Below are positions 22,996-31,729 of a DNA stretch of 64,000 nt, one piece after another. The stretch's first letter is position 1; each line of letters opens with the position of its first letter. The notes under the pieces were generated by a model. The model had not been told where the DNA came from. It did not search any database and saw only the letters and a program-made list of their open reading frames with translations. The DNA lies in assembly GCA_951813615.1 (NCBI GenBank), contig OX638377.1, forward strand, positions 5,491,739 through 5,555,738, in the 5' to 3' direction. The position numbers and the translations under genes were made by a program. Source of the stretch: an uncultured Latescibacterota bacterium (lineage in GTDB: Bacteria; Latescibacterota; UBA2968; UBA8231).

Positions 22996-23751
22996 TCACC
23001 GCTCCTCATAGCGGTCGGCTCGGCGGCGACCCAATAGCTTTGGGCACAGGAGGCGAAAATCCTCGGGCATGCGCTCGTACGTCTCTGGCCACAGAGGTTG
23101 GTGGCCGCCTTCAATCCAATTGTTAAACCAAGGTGGGTAATACGCGATATTCAGCCCTATCCGCACGTCCTCGCTCTGATTGGCCCTAGCTTGGTGAAAA
23201 AGCCCTCCGTGCCACAGCATCACGGAACCAGCGCGGCCTTCCACGGGCTTGATCAACGGGCTATCAGCACCCATATCGGGTGGCGGAGCAGGCCGCCGCG
23301 ACCGGTGGCTCATGGGCACGACGCCAGTGGCACCGTTGGTCTCAGTAAAATCCGTCAGCATCCAGATGCTGTTGATCATCCACGGCACGTCGGGCACTTG
23401 GGCAAACGAGCCTGCAGAATCCGCGTGTAAATGTTGAGTGGGAGCTCCGGGCCAAGTCGGCTTGGAGCACGCTTCGACGACGCGGCAGCGCGGCCCCAAA
23501 AAGTGCCGCGCAAGAGCCACGGTATCCGGGTGGAAGGCACAATTCCAAACCTCGTCGTCCTGATTGAGCATGCCGAACAAGGTCTGATAGTACTCGTCGC
23601 CCACGATGTAGTCCTCGCAGCGCGGGTCACTGTGTAGCGCCAGACAGCGGCGGCCCAACGCCAAGGCGGCCTCGCGGGGTATGCGGTCCTTTAGCACGCA
23701 GTACCCATACGCGTCTAGACGCTCGGCCGCGGCCTGCAATTCTTCGTTCAC
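22996..23751 (-). CDS. Phytanoyl-CoA dioxygenase (PhyH) family protein
   Basis: The protein has 251 residues. Iron ligands are in TQHLHADSAGS (H-x-D) and LWHGGLFHQARAN (distal His); RIGLNIAYYPPW carries the likely 2-oxoglutarate-binding Arg. PhyH-family oxygenases hydroxylate varied substrates and are greatly expanded in Poribacteria and Latescibacteria-type genomes. The phosphonate enzyme PhnY belongs to this superfamily, so this gene is a distant candidate partner of the PhnZ-like protein at 8508. Its neighbours are a sulfatase (51 bases upstream) and an epimerase. Confidence 0.88.
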   Translation of the reverse strand: MNEELQAAAERLDAYGYCVLKDRIPREAALALGRRCLALHSDPRCEDYIVGDEYYQTLFGMLNQDDEVWNCAFHPDTVALARHFLGPRCRVVEACSKPTWPGAPTQHLHADSAGSFAQVPDVPWMINSIWMLTDFTETNGATGVVPMSHRSRRPAPPPDMGADSPLIKPVEGRAGSVMLWHGGLFHQARANQSEDVRIGLNIAYYPPWFNNWIEGGHQPLWPETYERMPEDFRLLCPKLLGRRRADRYEER

Positions 23752-23802
23752 GTCTCTACCTCCACACCAGATTGGAATCGTCTCGTCATCCGTCCGCAGA
23801 TC

Positions 23803-25401
23803 TCACTCGACGACAAAGGTAGCACGGGTCTCTTGGCTCTCCTCGTACCCAATGCGGATCGCCTTGGCCCGTAGGGTGGTCGTCCCAACTTCCATGCACA
23901 ACGGCTCAGTGTAGAGGTGCCAGTGCGGATCGTCGTCCACGGCGTACGCCATAGAAGCCCCCTGCGTGGCGCAGTGGAGCTGCACCAGCAGCGGCCCCCG
24001 GAATGTACCGCCTTCCAGCGCCGGCTCAGTCCCAAGGCTGTCGGCGCAGATGGGCACGCACACCGGCGGGGCCGTCTGTGGCTGTTGGCCATCGGGATAC
24101 CACTGCCGCACCATTTCGCTTTCCGCCATGCGGCCCATGTCGCCCACTTCTTCCAGCCATTCATCCAAGGCTCCGCGCAGGCGATCCCGCTCCGGCAGGT
24201 ACTGGGGATTGGCCGCCAAATTGTCGATCTCGTGCGGGTCGGCTTCGGTGTCGTACAGCTCTTCGACCGACCGCGGGTAGCGGAACATGGCCGCTTGCGT
24301 CTCGTCCAACTCGTCGGCCAAGTGCAAGCGCCACATCTCCTGCACAATGGGGTGCCGATTGCGATAGGGGATCCACGCCAAGTAGGGAAGGTCTGGCCGA
24401 TAGTTGCGGATGTACTTAAAGCGGCGGTCGCGCACGGCCCGCACCATGTCGTACGCCTCGTCGTGCCGGTCGCGGCTCGCGTAGATGTACTCTCGCGGCG
24501 GTTGGGCTTGGCGGCCCAAAAACGCGCGGCCCTGCATGTGGGCGGGCACGTCAATCCCCGCGAGCGAGAGCATTGTAGGGCCTAGATCGACGGTGCTTAC
24601 CAAGTCCTCGCAGACCTGTCCCGCTTCCATGCCCGGGCCGCGGGCGATCAAGGGCACGTGAATGCCTGAGTCGTACGGCCAGCGCTTGCCGCGCGGCAGC
24701 GGGCCGTGATCGCTCCAGTGAAAGACGTACGTATTCCCGGACAAGCCGTCTTCGTCGAGTTGTTGCAGGAGTTGGGCAAGCTCTTGGTCGCTGTGTGCAA
24801 TATGCGTGTACATCCGCGCCATGGCTTGGCGCACTGCGGGGGTATCGGGGAAATAGGGCGGCAGCGGGATGGCATCCGGATCGAACTCTGGCTCCGGGCA
24901 CTTCTCGGGCCACATGCCGCTTTCGTGGGTGCGCGTGGGGTTGAAAACCGCGAAAAACGGCTGGTCTGGATCGGGACGGTCGCGCCAGTGGGCGTGCGGG
25001 CCGAGCGCGTCCCAAGCGGTCAGCGGGGGGGTGAACTGGTAGTCGGTCTTGGCGTTGTTGCTGCAGTAGTAACCAGCCGCTCGCAGATATTCCGTGAAGC
25101 ACTTTACGTAGTGCGGCACAACGGCCGAATACGGCGTGGGCATCTCCGGTGTGGCGCGATTGGCGTGCGTCGTGCGCATGTGGTGGGTGCCGATCGAGGT
25201 CGCGTACATGCCGGTGATGATAGCCGACCGGGCCGGGGCGCAGACGCCAGCCGTGGAGAAGCAGCGCGTCCAGCGGCATCCCTCGGCTGCGAGTTGATCC
25301 AACGTAGGCGTACGCGCCACTGGATCGCCGTAGCAGCCATACCGGGGGTTGGTATCCTCAAATGAAATCCACAGGAAATTGGGCTTGCGCTCCTTGGCCA
25401 T
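23803..25401 (-). CDS. Sulfatase (arylsulfatase/choline-sulfatase type, Cys-class)
   Basis: The protein has 532 residues from ATG 25401 (MAKERKPNFLWISFEDTNP); longer in-frame starts add residues upstream of the conserved first strand. The formylglycine signature CAPAR occurs in STAGVCAPARSAIITG, with the metal-binding Asp in FEDTNP and a second metal site in HWSDHGPLPRGKRW. It has no signal peptide, so it is probably cytoplasmic unless exported otherwise. It removes sulfate esters from sugars or aromatic compounds after activation by a separate formylglycine-generating enzyme not seen here. It begins the unit sulfatase-PhyH-epimerase. The C-terminal 80 residues (from about TAPPVCVPICAD) look like an added beta domain found in some family members. 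Confidence 0.92.
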   Translation of the reverse strand: MAKERKPNFLWISFEDTNPRYGCYGDPVARTPTLDQLAAEGCRWTRCFSTAGVCAPARSAIITGMYATSIGTHHMRTTHANRATPEMPTPYSAVVPHYVKCFTEYLRAAGYYCSNNAKTDYQFTPPLTAWDALGPHAHWRDRPDPDQPFFAVFNPTRTHESGMWPEKCPEPEFDPDAIPLPPYFPDTPAVRQAMARMYTHIAHSDQELAQLLQQLDEDGLSGNTYVFHWSDHGPLPRGKRWPYDSGIHVPLIARGPGMEAGQVCEDLVSTVDLGPTMLSLAGIDVPAHMQGRAFLGRQAQPPREYIYASRDRHDEAYDMVRAVRDRRFKYIRNYRPDLPYLAWIPYRNRHPIVQEMWRLHLADELDETQAAMFRYPRSVEELYDTEADPHEIDNLAANPQYLPERDRLRGALDEWLEEVGDMGRMAESEMVRQWYPDGQQPQTAPPVCVPICADSLGTEPALEGGTFRGPLLVQLHCATQGASMAYAVDDDPHWHLYTEPLCMEVGTTTLRAKAIRIGYEESQETRATFVVE

Positions 25402-25711
25402 AGCACTCCTTGCCTTGATTTTTGCTGACAACGTAGCGATTCGCACCTCCCGCGCCCACCGCGCGGAAAACTGTAGCGAGACGCAGCGAATTGTCAAGCG
25501 CGCGACGCACATGCCTCTCGGCCATTTGCGCGTTGGCACAGGGTTGTTTTCGGCCTACTCGTTGCGCATACTATGCGCTGCCATTTGTCAAAAACAGACG
25601 AGCTACCATGAATAAGAGCAGTCCGGCCACAGCCTTGTGGCCGCATGCCTATCGCCGTGTGCGCATCGGCGGTAAAATGTCGGCAGAGACAAAACCTTTA
25701 GGAGGTCAATA
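25402..25711. other. Divergent intergenic region: palindrome and 34-codon open frame before the MOSC gene
   Basis: This 310-base gap separates the sulfatase (minus) and MOSC (plus) genes. A perfect palindrome GCGCATACTATGCGC lies at 25564-25578 and overlaps a CATACT that could be a -10 element with TTGTTT 17 bases upstream. ATG 25608 opens a 34-codon frame (MNKSSPATALWPHAYRRVRI then GGKMSAETKPLGGQ) whose TAG (25710-25712) shares its G with the MOSC GTG start. Whether it is translated is unknown; its own ribosome site is weak. Confidence 0.35.
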
Positions 25712-26269
25712 GTGGCTGAGGTAAAACACCTACCCATGGAAAGGCTAACCGCCGGGCTAGACGACGTTCGTCAGTCGCCCAAAGCCACGGGCGTACTGGA
25801 ACTCATCGTACGGCGGCCGCAGACGGAGACGCGGGAAGTCTTGGACGCGGGGGAACTCGACCTAGCCGAAGGACTGGTGGGCGACAATTGGAAACAGCGC
25901 GGCAGTTCGCAAACCGCCGATGGATCGGCGCACCCAGACATGCAGCTCACCCTGACCAATGCCCGCTTGACGGCCCTAGTGGCCCAAGACAAGCGGCATT
26001 GGCCCCTAGCCGGAGATCAGCTATATATCGACTTCGACCTAAGCGTGGATAACGTGCCGCCCGGGACTCGTCTGTCCATAGGCGCGGCCGTGATCCAAAT
26101 CACCGAGCCGCCCCACACTGGCTGTAAAAAATACGCCGCGCGCTTTGGATTGGACGCCCTGAAATTCATCAGTTCTCCAGCGGGCAAACAGCTTCAACTG
26201 CGCGGCGTCAACGCCAAGGTCATTCGCCCGGGCGTGATACGGGTTGGAGACGTCGTGAAGAAGCTGTGA
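25712..26269 (+). CDS. MOSC-domain protein
   Basis: The protein has 185 residues from GTG 25712, preceded by AGGAGGT. The MOSC (molybdenum cofactor sulfurase C-terminal) signature is visible: an early DLAEGLVGDNWKQRGS, a middle PPGTRLSIGAAVIQITEPPH and the conserved Cys in PPHTGCKKYAARFG. Family members deliver or handle sulfur on the molybdenum cofactor or reduce N-hydroxylated compounds, but single-domain bacterial forms are poorly characterised. The upstream small frame overlaps its start by one base. Confidence 0.85.
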   Translation: MAEVKHLPMERLTAGLDDVRQSPKATGVLELIVRRPQTETREVLDAGELDLAEGLVGDNWKQRGSSQTADGSAHPDMQLTLTNARLTALVAQDKRHWPLAGDQLYIDFDLSVDNVPPGTRLSIGAAVIQITEPPHTGCKKYAARFGLDALKFISSPAGKQLQLRGVNAKVIRPGVIRVGDVVKKL

Positions 26270-26329
26270 ACATGCCCTAGCCCGGGCCGATTTGCTGGAC
26301 CGTCTTGCTGTTGGACTGGTCGCGTGGCC

Positions 26330-26803
26330 CTAAAACCCACCGCCCTGCGGACCGTCTCCTCCTCCTCGCGGCCCGCCACCGCCCCGCGACCCACCGCGCT
26401 GGCGCTGACCCTGCTGCAGATGCGCCTTTAGCGCTTCGATCTGCTCGGCGTCTAATGCCGTGGCGAGCGCGGCCATCATCTTCTCGCGCATCTTGCTTTG
26501 CTGCTCGCGCATTTTCTCGCGCAGAGCCCGAAAATCGGTCTCGCCGCCGCGGTCGCGGCTGAACATTTCCGCCATCATCTGCCGTTGCTCGACGTATAGC
26601 GGCCCAAGCACCTCCCGCAGCGCCAGTACCTGCTTGTCGGTCACTTTGAACTTCTCGTCAAAGGCCAGTAGGCCAAAAATCTGCTCCGGTGTAACGCCTC
26701 CGCCGCTCGTGCCGCCGCGCCTACCTCCTGGCTGGGCTTCAAGCGCCACGGCGCTCGACAAACAAATAGCGACAATCCATAAGGCCATCTTGCGAATGCG
26801 CAT
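26330..26803 (-). CDS. Secreted Spy/CpxP-like helical protein
   Basis: The protein has 157 residues from ATG 26803 (MRIRKMALWIVAICLSSAVA, a signal peptide); a GTG 33 bases upstream gives a poorer leader. The body is helical and charged: ALREVLGPLYVEQRQMMAEM then REKMREQQSKMREKMMAALA and LDAEQIEALKAHLQ, like Spy/CpxP-type periplasmic proteins that act as chaperones or metal-stress sensors. The tail is Gly/Arg-rich (GGSRGGGGPRGGGDG). It stands alone, convergent with the MOSC gene. Confidence 0.55.
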   Translation of the reverse strand: MRIRKMALWIVAICLSSAVALEAQPGGRRGGTSGGGVTPEQIFGLLAFDEKFKVTDKQVLALREVLGPLYVEQRQMMAEMFSRDRGGETDFRALREKMREQQSKMREKMMAALATALDAEQIEALKAHLQQGQRQRGGSRGGGGPRGGGDGPQGGGF

Positions 26804-26925
26804 CTCGATTCTCCTTGTAAAAGTTTTGCGGGACACTGCGGCTAATTAGACACCCCATCGCCGCGATTCATTCCCGCGCTTTGGCAGCAGTTGATTCGAC
26901 CGACGAGGCGGGACAACTCCTAGGG

Positions 26926-28342
26926 TCAGTACGTCCACTGTCGCGGCAGCGGCCGTTCGCGCTCTAGCAGTCGCTCTAGTAGCTGCTTGCGCACCGCTTG
27001 CAACCGGTCGGCGTATTCGCTCTCACCTGCCACATCTTCGTAGGCCAGTGGGTCGCGCTCCAAGTCGAAGAGTGACTCCGTCCCGCTCGCGTCCACCACG
27101 TAGCGCAACCCCTCCGTGCGCAGTGTTTTCCAGTTGGATTGCGGTTTGGTCGGCGTCATTTCCGTGATGGCGCAGCCGCGACCGTCGCCCTCCTCTCCGC
27201 ACAGATCGGCCAGCAGGGAGCTGCCTTGCAATGCGTCCGGCCGCTGAATTGCGGCGGCTTCCAGCAGCGTCGGCACCACGTCTAATGCCTCGACGACGCG
27301 GGAGCAATGTCCACCAGCGCTTGCGCCGCCGGGCCAGCGCATCAGCAGGGGGACGCGCGTGACCGCATCGTGCCCGGGGTAGCCCTTGCCGTAGCGCAGG
27401 TGTTCGCCGAGCCACTCGCCGTGGTCAGACGTGAAGACGACGATGGTATTGTCCGCAAGGCCGAGCCCGTCGAGCCGGTCGAGAATGCGACCGACGTGGT
27501 GATCGACCTCGGAGACCATGGCGTAATAGCCGTGGCGCGCAGAGCGCAATTCGTCGTCGGAAAAGTGCTGTGGGCCACGGCGGGCGTCGAGACCCGGAGG
27601 GAAGGGCGGCAACGTCAGCGCGGCTGGATCGTAGAGATCGAGGAATTCTTGGGGGGCCACCCACGGGATCGTGCGGCGAATAGAAACCAGCGACGCAGAG
27701 GAAAGGGCCATCCTTGTGGCGCGTCAAAAACTCCATGGTCTGCTCGGCGACAAACGCCGTGTGAGTCAGGTCGCCACGGCAGCGGCTGGCCAAGGCGCGC
27801 TTGACAAAGCGCTCTTCTGGATGCGCAATCCCGTCGCGGACGTTCATAATCCGCTTCCACTCAATTGAATTGGGGGCCTCGCCGAGGCTGACGTGGTCGA
27901 GTTGCTCAGGGGCCTGCGCCGCCACCCAAGCGCGGTACGCATCGTGGTAAGAACCCGGCTCGTCCGAGATTTCCAAATGGTCGAACCCATAGTCGGGATG
28001 AGGGTCGCGGTGGTCGCGGTTGGCGTGCGGCAAAAAGTGCAGCTTGCCAATCTGGCCGCTGCAATAACCGTAGTTGCGCAGCAAGCGCGGCAAGGTCGGC
28101 GCATCCTCGGGCACGGGCACGCCCATGTGCGAGAGCCTCAGCGTGGACGGATACTGCCCGGTGAGAAAGCTCACGCGGCTGGGCATGCAGACCGGATTCT
28201 GCACAAAACAGTGGTCGAAATTTACCCCGGTAGCCGCCAGCCGGTCCAAGTGCGGCGTGCGGATTTCGGCGTTGCCGTTGGCACCGAGGGCGTCCCACCG
28301 TTGCTGGTCGGTGTAGAGGATGAGGATATTCGGTCGCTGCAT
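26926..28342 (-). pseudogene. Sulfatase (Cys-class) interrupted by a frameshift
   Basis: The N-terminal frame (28342 to about 27660) starts MQRPNILILYTDQQRWDALG and carries CMPSR in NPVCMPSRVSFLTG. The C-terminal frame (27711-26926) carries FTSDHGEWLGEHLRYGKG and FDLERDPLAYED. The two join near 27660: frame 1 reads YSPHDP then GGPPRIP, while frame 2 supplies the expected WVAPQEFLDLYDP. One extra base in CCCGTGGG, close to a run of six C residues on the coding strand, explains the break. It would otherwise be a normal sulfatase of about 472 residues. Either a sequencing or assembly slip or a genuine recent inactivation. Confidence 0.85.
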
Positions 28343-28530
28343 GGTTAGCGTGGATTCCTTGGAGATGTTGTGCGGATGAAGCCAGAACGTCGGCTACGTC
28401 CTAGGCCGAGTCGGCTTCTTTCGCCGGCCCCGAAACAGAAGGCGCTGCGGAAAATCCGGGCCGATGATTGGACTCAGCGGAAACCAAAGCACTGCGTGGA
28501 CGACTTTGACTATTTTGTACAAAACGCTTT

Positions 28531-29157
28531 TCACGGCTTTTCTACCTCAGTGAAGAGTTGCTCGGTTACCGCGGCCATCAACTCGGGGCCGTCGCTCTGG
28601 CGGAAGAGAAACCGCACCTTGCCCTGTTGATCGATCAGGTAGGTATAGGTCGAGTGATCGACTAAGTAGGCGTCCTGCTCCTCGCCGAGGGAATAGTGGG
28701 CACCATACTGGCGCACCACTTGGTCGATTTCCTCTTTGTCGCCGCGCAGGCCAATCGCATCAATGGCGAAGTAGTCGAGGTATTCCGCCAGTTTATCCTG
28801 CGTATCGCGCTTGGGGTCCACGGAGACGAAAAGAGTCGTCAGTTCCTGCTCGCGCTCGTCTAAGAGCTGATAGACGCGGCCCATCTTCGACAGGGTCACC
28901 GGACAGATGTCGGGGCAATAGGTGTACCCGAAGAAGAGCATGGCGGCTTGGCCGCGCAAACTTTGCAACTCAAAGGACGCGCCGTGCTGATCTACGAGCG
29001 CAAAGTCGCCGCCAATGCCGCCGAAATCCCGCAATGAGGGGACCTCCACGGGAGCGGAGGTTTCGGCGACCGGGTCCTTTTGGTCCTCCGGCTGAGCGCT
29101 GCAGGCTGCAAGCAGCGCAAAAACCGCGCAAAAAATCAGCGCTTCAATCGCTTTCAT
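28531..29157 (-). CDS. SCO1/SenC-family copper chaperone lipoprotein
   Basis: The protein has 208 residues from ATG 29157 (MKAIEALIFCAVFALLAACS); an in-frame start at 29211 lies inside the upstream gene and is less likely. Lipobox LAAC, then a thioredoxin-like fold with the copper site CPDIC (FFGYTYCPDICPVTLSKMG) and the distal His in LVDHSTYTYLID. It delivers copper to the CuA centre of cytochrome c oxidase at the outer face of the membrane. Its start overlaps the PCuAC gene by 14 bases, indicating coupling of the two copper carriers. Confidence 0.93.
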   Translation of the reverse strand: MKAIEALIFCAVFALLAACSAQPEDQKDPVAETSAPVEVPSLRDFGGIGGDFALVDQHGASFELQSLRGQAAMLFFGYTYCPDICPVTLSKMGRVYQLLDEREQELTTLFVSVDPKRDTQDKLAEYLDYFAIDAIGLRGDKEEIDQVVRQYGAHYSLGEEQDAYLVDHSTYTYLIDQQGKVRFLFRQSDGPELMAAVTEQLFTEVEKP

Positions 29158-29581
29158 AAAGACCTTTCTTTTGCACCGGCACTTGGGTGCGCCTTTCCGT
29201 TCCATCGCCAAAGCGCAGCACCAGCTCCACCTCGTCGCCGTCTCGCAGCGGCTGACGCAACTCCATCAGCATCAAATGGGTTCCGCCCGGCTTCAGCGCA
29301 ACTTCCTCGCCCGCTGGAATCTGCAGCTTTGCTACTCGGCGCATCGTCATCCGGTCGTCTTTGTGTTCCATTACGTGTATCTCGGTTTGCTCGGCGGCTT
29401 CGGTTGCCACGGCGACCAATGCGACGGGTTCGCCCCCTCGGTTTTCAATAACCAAGTAACCAGCGGCCGGGCTGTGCGGAGGCGGCTCGCGGATCCAAGC
29501 GTCGCGCACGACGATGGGGTCGCCGGTATGCTCTTGTCCGCATCCGATGATGACGAGTAACAGCGCGGAGACGATTTTCAC
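29144..29581 (-). CDS. PCuAC-type periplasmic copper chaperone
   Basis: The protein has 145 residues from GTG 29581 (MKIVSALLLVIIGCG, lipobox IIGC), preceded by AAAAGGAAA; GTG 29602 is an alternative. The copper-binding pattern H-x(n)-M-x(n)-H-x-M is present: HVMEHKDDRMTMRRV and PGGTHLMLMELRQPL. Family members hand Cu(I) to cytochrome oxidase together with SCO proteins, matching the next gene, which it overlaps. Confidence 0.92.
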   Translation of the reverse strand: MKIVSALLLVIIGCGQEHTGDPIVVRDAWIREPPPHSPAAGYLVIENRGGEPVALVAVATEAAEQTEIHVMEHKDDRMTMRRVAKLQIPAGEEVALKPGGTHLMLMELRQPLRDGDEVELVLRFGDGTERRTQVPVQKKGLYESD

Positions 29582-29614
29582 CGGATGTTTCCTTTTGTAC
29601 ACGGCTATCGGCCC

Positions 29615-30427
29615 TCAGACCTTGAGGCCAATCACGCCGACCATGGGCGGCGATGAAATGCTCGCTTGCGGATCGCGGGCGTTTGCCTGCCACTCTTCCC
29701 AATGCGCGGTGCACTCTTCCTCGCGCAATGCGCCGCGCACCACAAGCTCGGGCAGATACACGCGCAAAAACTGCTCTATCCAGCGCCAGATGCGGTTGCC
29801 TGGGCGGGCAATACCGCCGATGGGGACGACCTCCACGGCCTCCAAACCGCACCGCGCCATTAGCTCCGGCAGCTTCCCACCGATATCCAACCTCCCTCCA
29901 AAACTCTCATGGACCGCCTGCAACACGCGCCGCAAGTGAGGGTACTCAATCCGAGCGACAAACGCCCCATAAGCACAGTAATCCACAACCACTAAGCGAC
30001 CGCCCGTTTTCAACACCTGCGCCACCCGCTCTATCACCCCTTGCGGCTCCTCTATGAAGCAGAGCAACCAGCGGGCAAACGCAGCGTCCATAGAAGCGGT
30101 CGGCAGGTCGAGGGTGCGGACATCCGCTACCGCTACCTCGACTTGCTGCAAGCCGGCTGACGCGGCGCGGTGCCGGAGAAAATCCGCGAACTTCGGCGAT
30201 CCATCAACCGCCAAGACGCGCCCCTCTGCCCCCACGCGCTCGGCCAGTTCTAAACTGATAAAGCCCGGTCCGCAACCTAGATCGAGAATCGCCTGCCCGA
30301 CATTGAAATCGGCACGCTCCCACAAGTCTGCGGTCTCGGGGTGCCACGTGTCGTGCTGCGCTTGCAGGCGGCGCAGTTCCTCCTCGTCGGTCCCCAACAA
30401 GTAATCGCGTTCGGCAGCAGTGCTCAC
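29615..30427 (-). CDS. SAM-dependent class I methyltransferase
   Basis: The protein has 270 residues from GTG 30427, 6 bases after the amidohydrolase stop. Motif I is ILDLGCGPGFISLELAERVG at about residues 49-68, followed by LAVDGS (motif II) and MDAAFARWLLCFIEEP (motif IV region). It resembles UbiE/ArsM-like small-molecule methyltransferases; the substrate is not clear. It is tightly spaced with the amidohydrolase before it and the copper chaperones after it. Confidence 0.85.
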   Translation of the reverse strand: MSTAAERDYLLGTDEEELRRLQAQHDTWHPETADLWERADFNVGQAILDLGCGPGFISLELAERVGAEGRVLAVDGSPKFADFLRHRAASAGLQQVEVAVADVRTLDLPTASMDAAFARWLLCFIEEPQGVIERVAQVLKTGGRLVVVDYCAYGAFVARIEYPHLRRVLQAVHESFGGRLDIGGKLPELMARCGLEAVEVVPIGGIARPGNRIWRWIEQFLRVYLPELVVRGALREEECTAHWEEWQANARDPQASISSPPMVGVIGLKV

Positions 30428-30433
30428 GGGTGC

Positions 30434-31654
30434 TTACTCCGGCGGCAGGACCAAGTACTCGCCCTCGCGGATCCCATAGCTGTCGCCGAGTTCGGAATAG
30501 TCAATCCCCGCCCGGCCATTCCAGTCCCAGACCACTTCGCCATCCTTGACCGTCAGCTCGCAAAACAGCCGCTGATGGCCACCCAACCGACCGTCGAACG
30601 AATCGGCGTAGCCAAAATCTCCCTCCATCAGCTTCAAGACTGCCACATCGGCCACAGCACCTACCGACAGGTGGCCCAACTCGGGGTGGCCAATCTCCCG
30701 CGCCGGGTTGATGGTTGAGGCGCGGATGACCTCGCCGAGCGGCATGCCCATCACCAGAAATTTTGACATGGTCGTCGCCATGTCGAGCATCCCCATGTTC
30801 ATGCAGAGAACGTGCAGGTCGGTCGAGATCGAGTCTGGATAGAAGCCTTGGGCGATGGCTGGGACCGCGTTGCGGAAACAGAAACTGCCGCCACCGTGCC
30901 CCACATCCAAGATGACGCCCCTCGCCCGCGCCTCGTGTAGGTAGGGCAGCACCTTGCCCTCCGCGTCAAACCACGGCGTCGGCCCGCGGAAGACGTGGGT
31001 GCTTATGTCGCCCGGGCGCAGTTTTTCGCCCAAGAGCTGGTAGTAGGGCCGTTCCTTTCTGAAGTAGCCGAAGTCAACCATCACCCGCGTCGCGGCCTTT
31101 TCGGCTGCCGCAAGCGTGCGATCGACCGAAATCCACTCGGGACCTTTGTAGTGCGCCGTCTTGATGCCGACGACCACGTCCTCGTTTTCTCGCGCCACGC
31201 CCGCCGTCTTGTCGGGATCCATGTCGTGCGGATTCTGCTCGTGGTCGATTGAGGTCATCCCGGTGCCGGCGATATTGACCAGCGCGAAGAGCCGCGTCTG
31301 GCAGCGGTCGATGACCCGATAGCGAAAGTCCTCAAAGTTGCGCCAGCCCGCGCTCCCGGTATCCACCAGCGTCGTCACGCCGGTGCGGAAGCTAAAGCCG
31401 TCGGGCAGGATGCTGTTGTCGCCGGCCCACGTGTCGCGGTGGCCAGCCGTGGCATAGGCGTGGATGTGGATGTCCACGAGTCCCGGCGTCACGTAGAGTC
31501 CGCTCACGTCGATGACCTGACCGGCACCCTCCGTCGGCAAGTCCGCATCTACGGCCGCGATTACCTTCCCCTGAATGCCGATGTCCTTGGGCGCGTCAAT
31601 GCCATTTTGGGGGTCGATCAGATGGCCGCCCTTGAGTACGAGATCAAATTGCAT
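30434..31654 (-). CDS. Amidohydrolase-family metal-dependent hydrolase (dihydroorotase/deacetylase-like)
   Basis: The protein has 406 residues. The amidohydrolase signature H-x-H is in TPGLVDIHIHAYA (near residue 61), followed by further metal His residues in the barrel (GIKTAHYKG, VILDVGHGGGSF) and Asp in FYPDSISTDLHV; the TINPARE and LSVGAVADVAVL segments near the end are typical. It hydrolyses a C-N bond in a cyclic amide or an N-acyl compound in the cytoplasm. It is closest in style to the dihydroorotase-like or N-acyl-D-amino-acid deacetylase groups. Confidence 0.85.
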   Translation of the reverse strand: MQFDLVLKGGHLIDPQNGIDAPKDIGIQGKVIAAVDADLPTEGAGQVIDVSGLYVTPGLVDIHIHAYATAGHRDTWAGDNSILPDGFSFRTGVTTLVDTGSAGWRNFEDFRYRVIDRCQTRLFALVNIAGTGMTSIDHEQNPHDMDPDKTAGVARENEDVVVGIKTAHYKGPEWISVDRTLAAAEKAATRVMVDFGYFRKERPYYQLLGEKLRPGDISTHVFRGPTPWFDAEGKVLPYLHEARARGVILDVGHGGGSFCFRNAVPAIAQGFYPDSISTDLHVLCMNMGMLDMATTMSKFLVMGMPLGEVIRASTINPAREIGHPELGHLSVGAVADVAVLKLMEGDFGYADSFDGRLGGHQRLFCELTVKDGEVVWDWNGRAGIDYSELGDSYGIREGEYLVLPPE

Positions 31655-31729
31655 AGTGAGACTTCTCCGAGAATTTGATGGAGGCTTAAAAATAAAGAAC
31701 GGTCCCGCTGTCTGCTACGCGCCGCAACT

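Noticed and set aside
23748-24554. Long second frame over the sulfatase
   Set aside because: Arg/Trp/Thr-rich shadow; the sulfatase signature is in the other frame.
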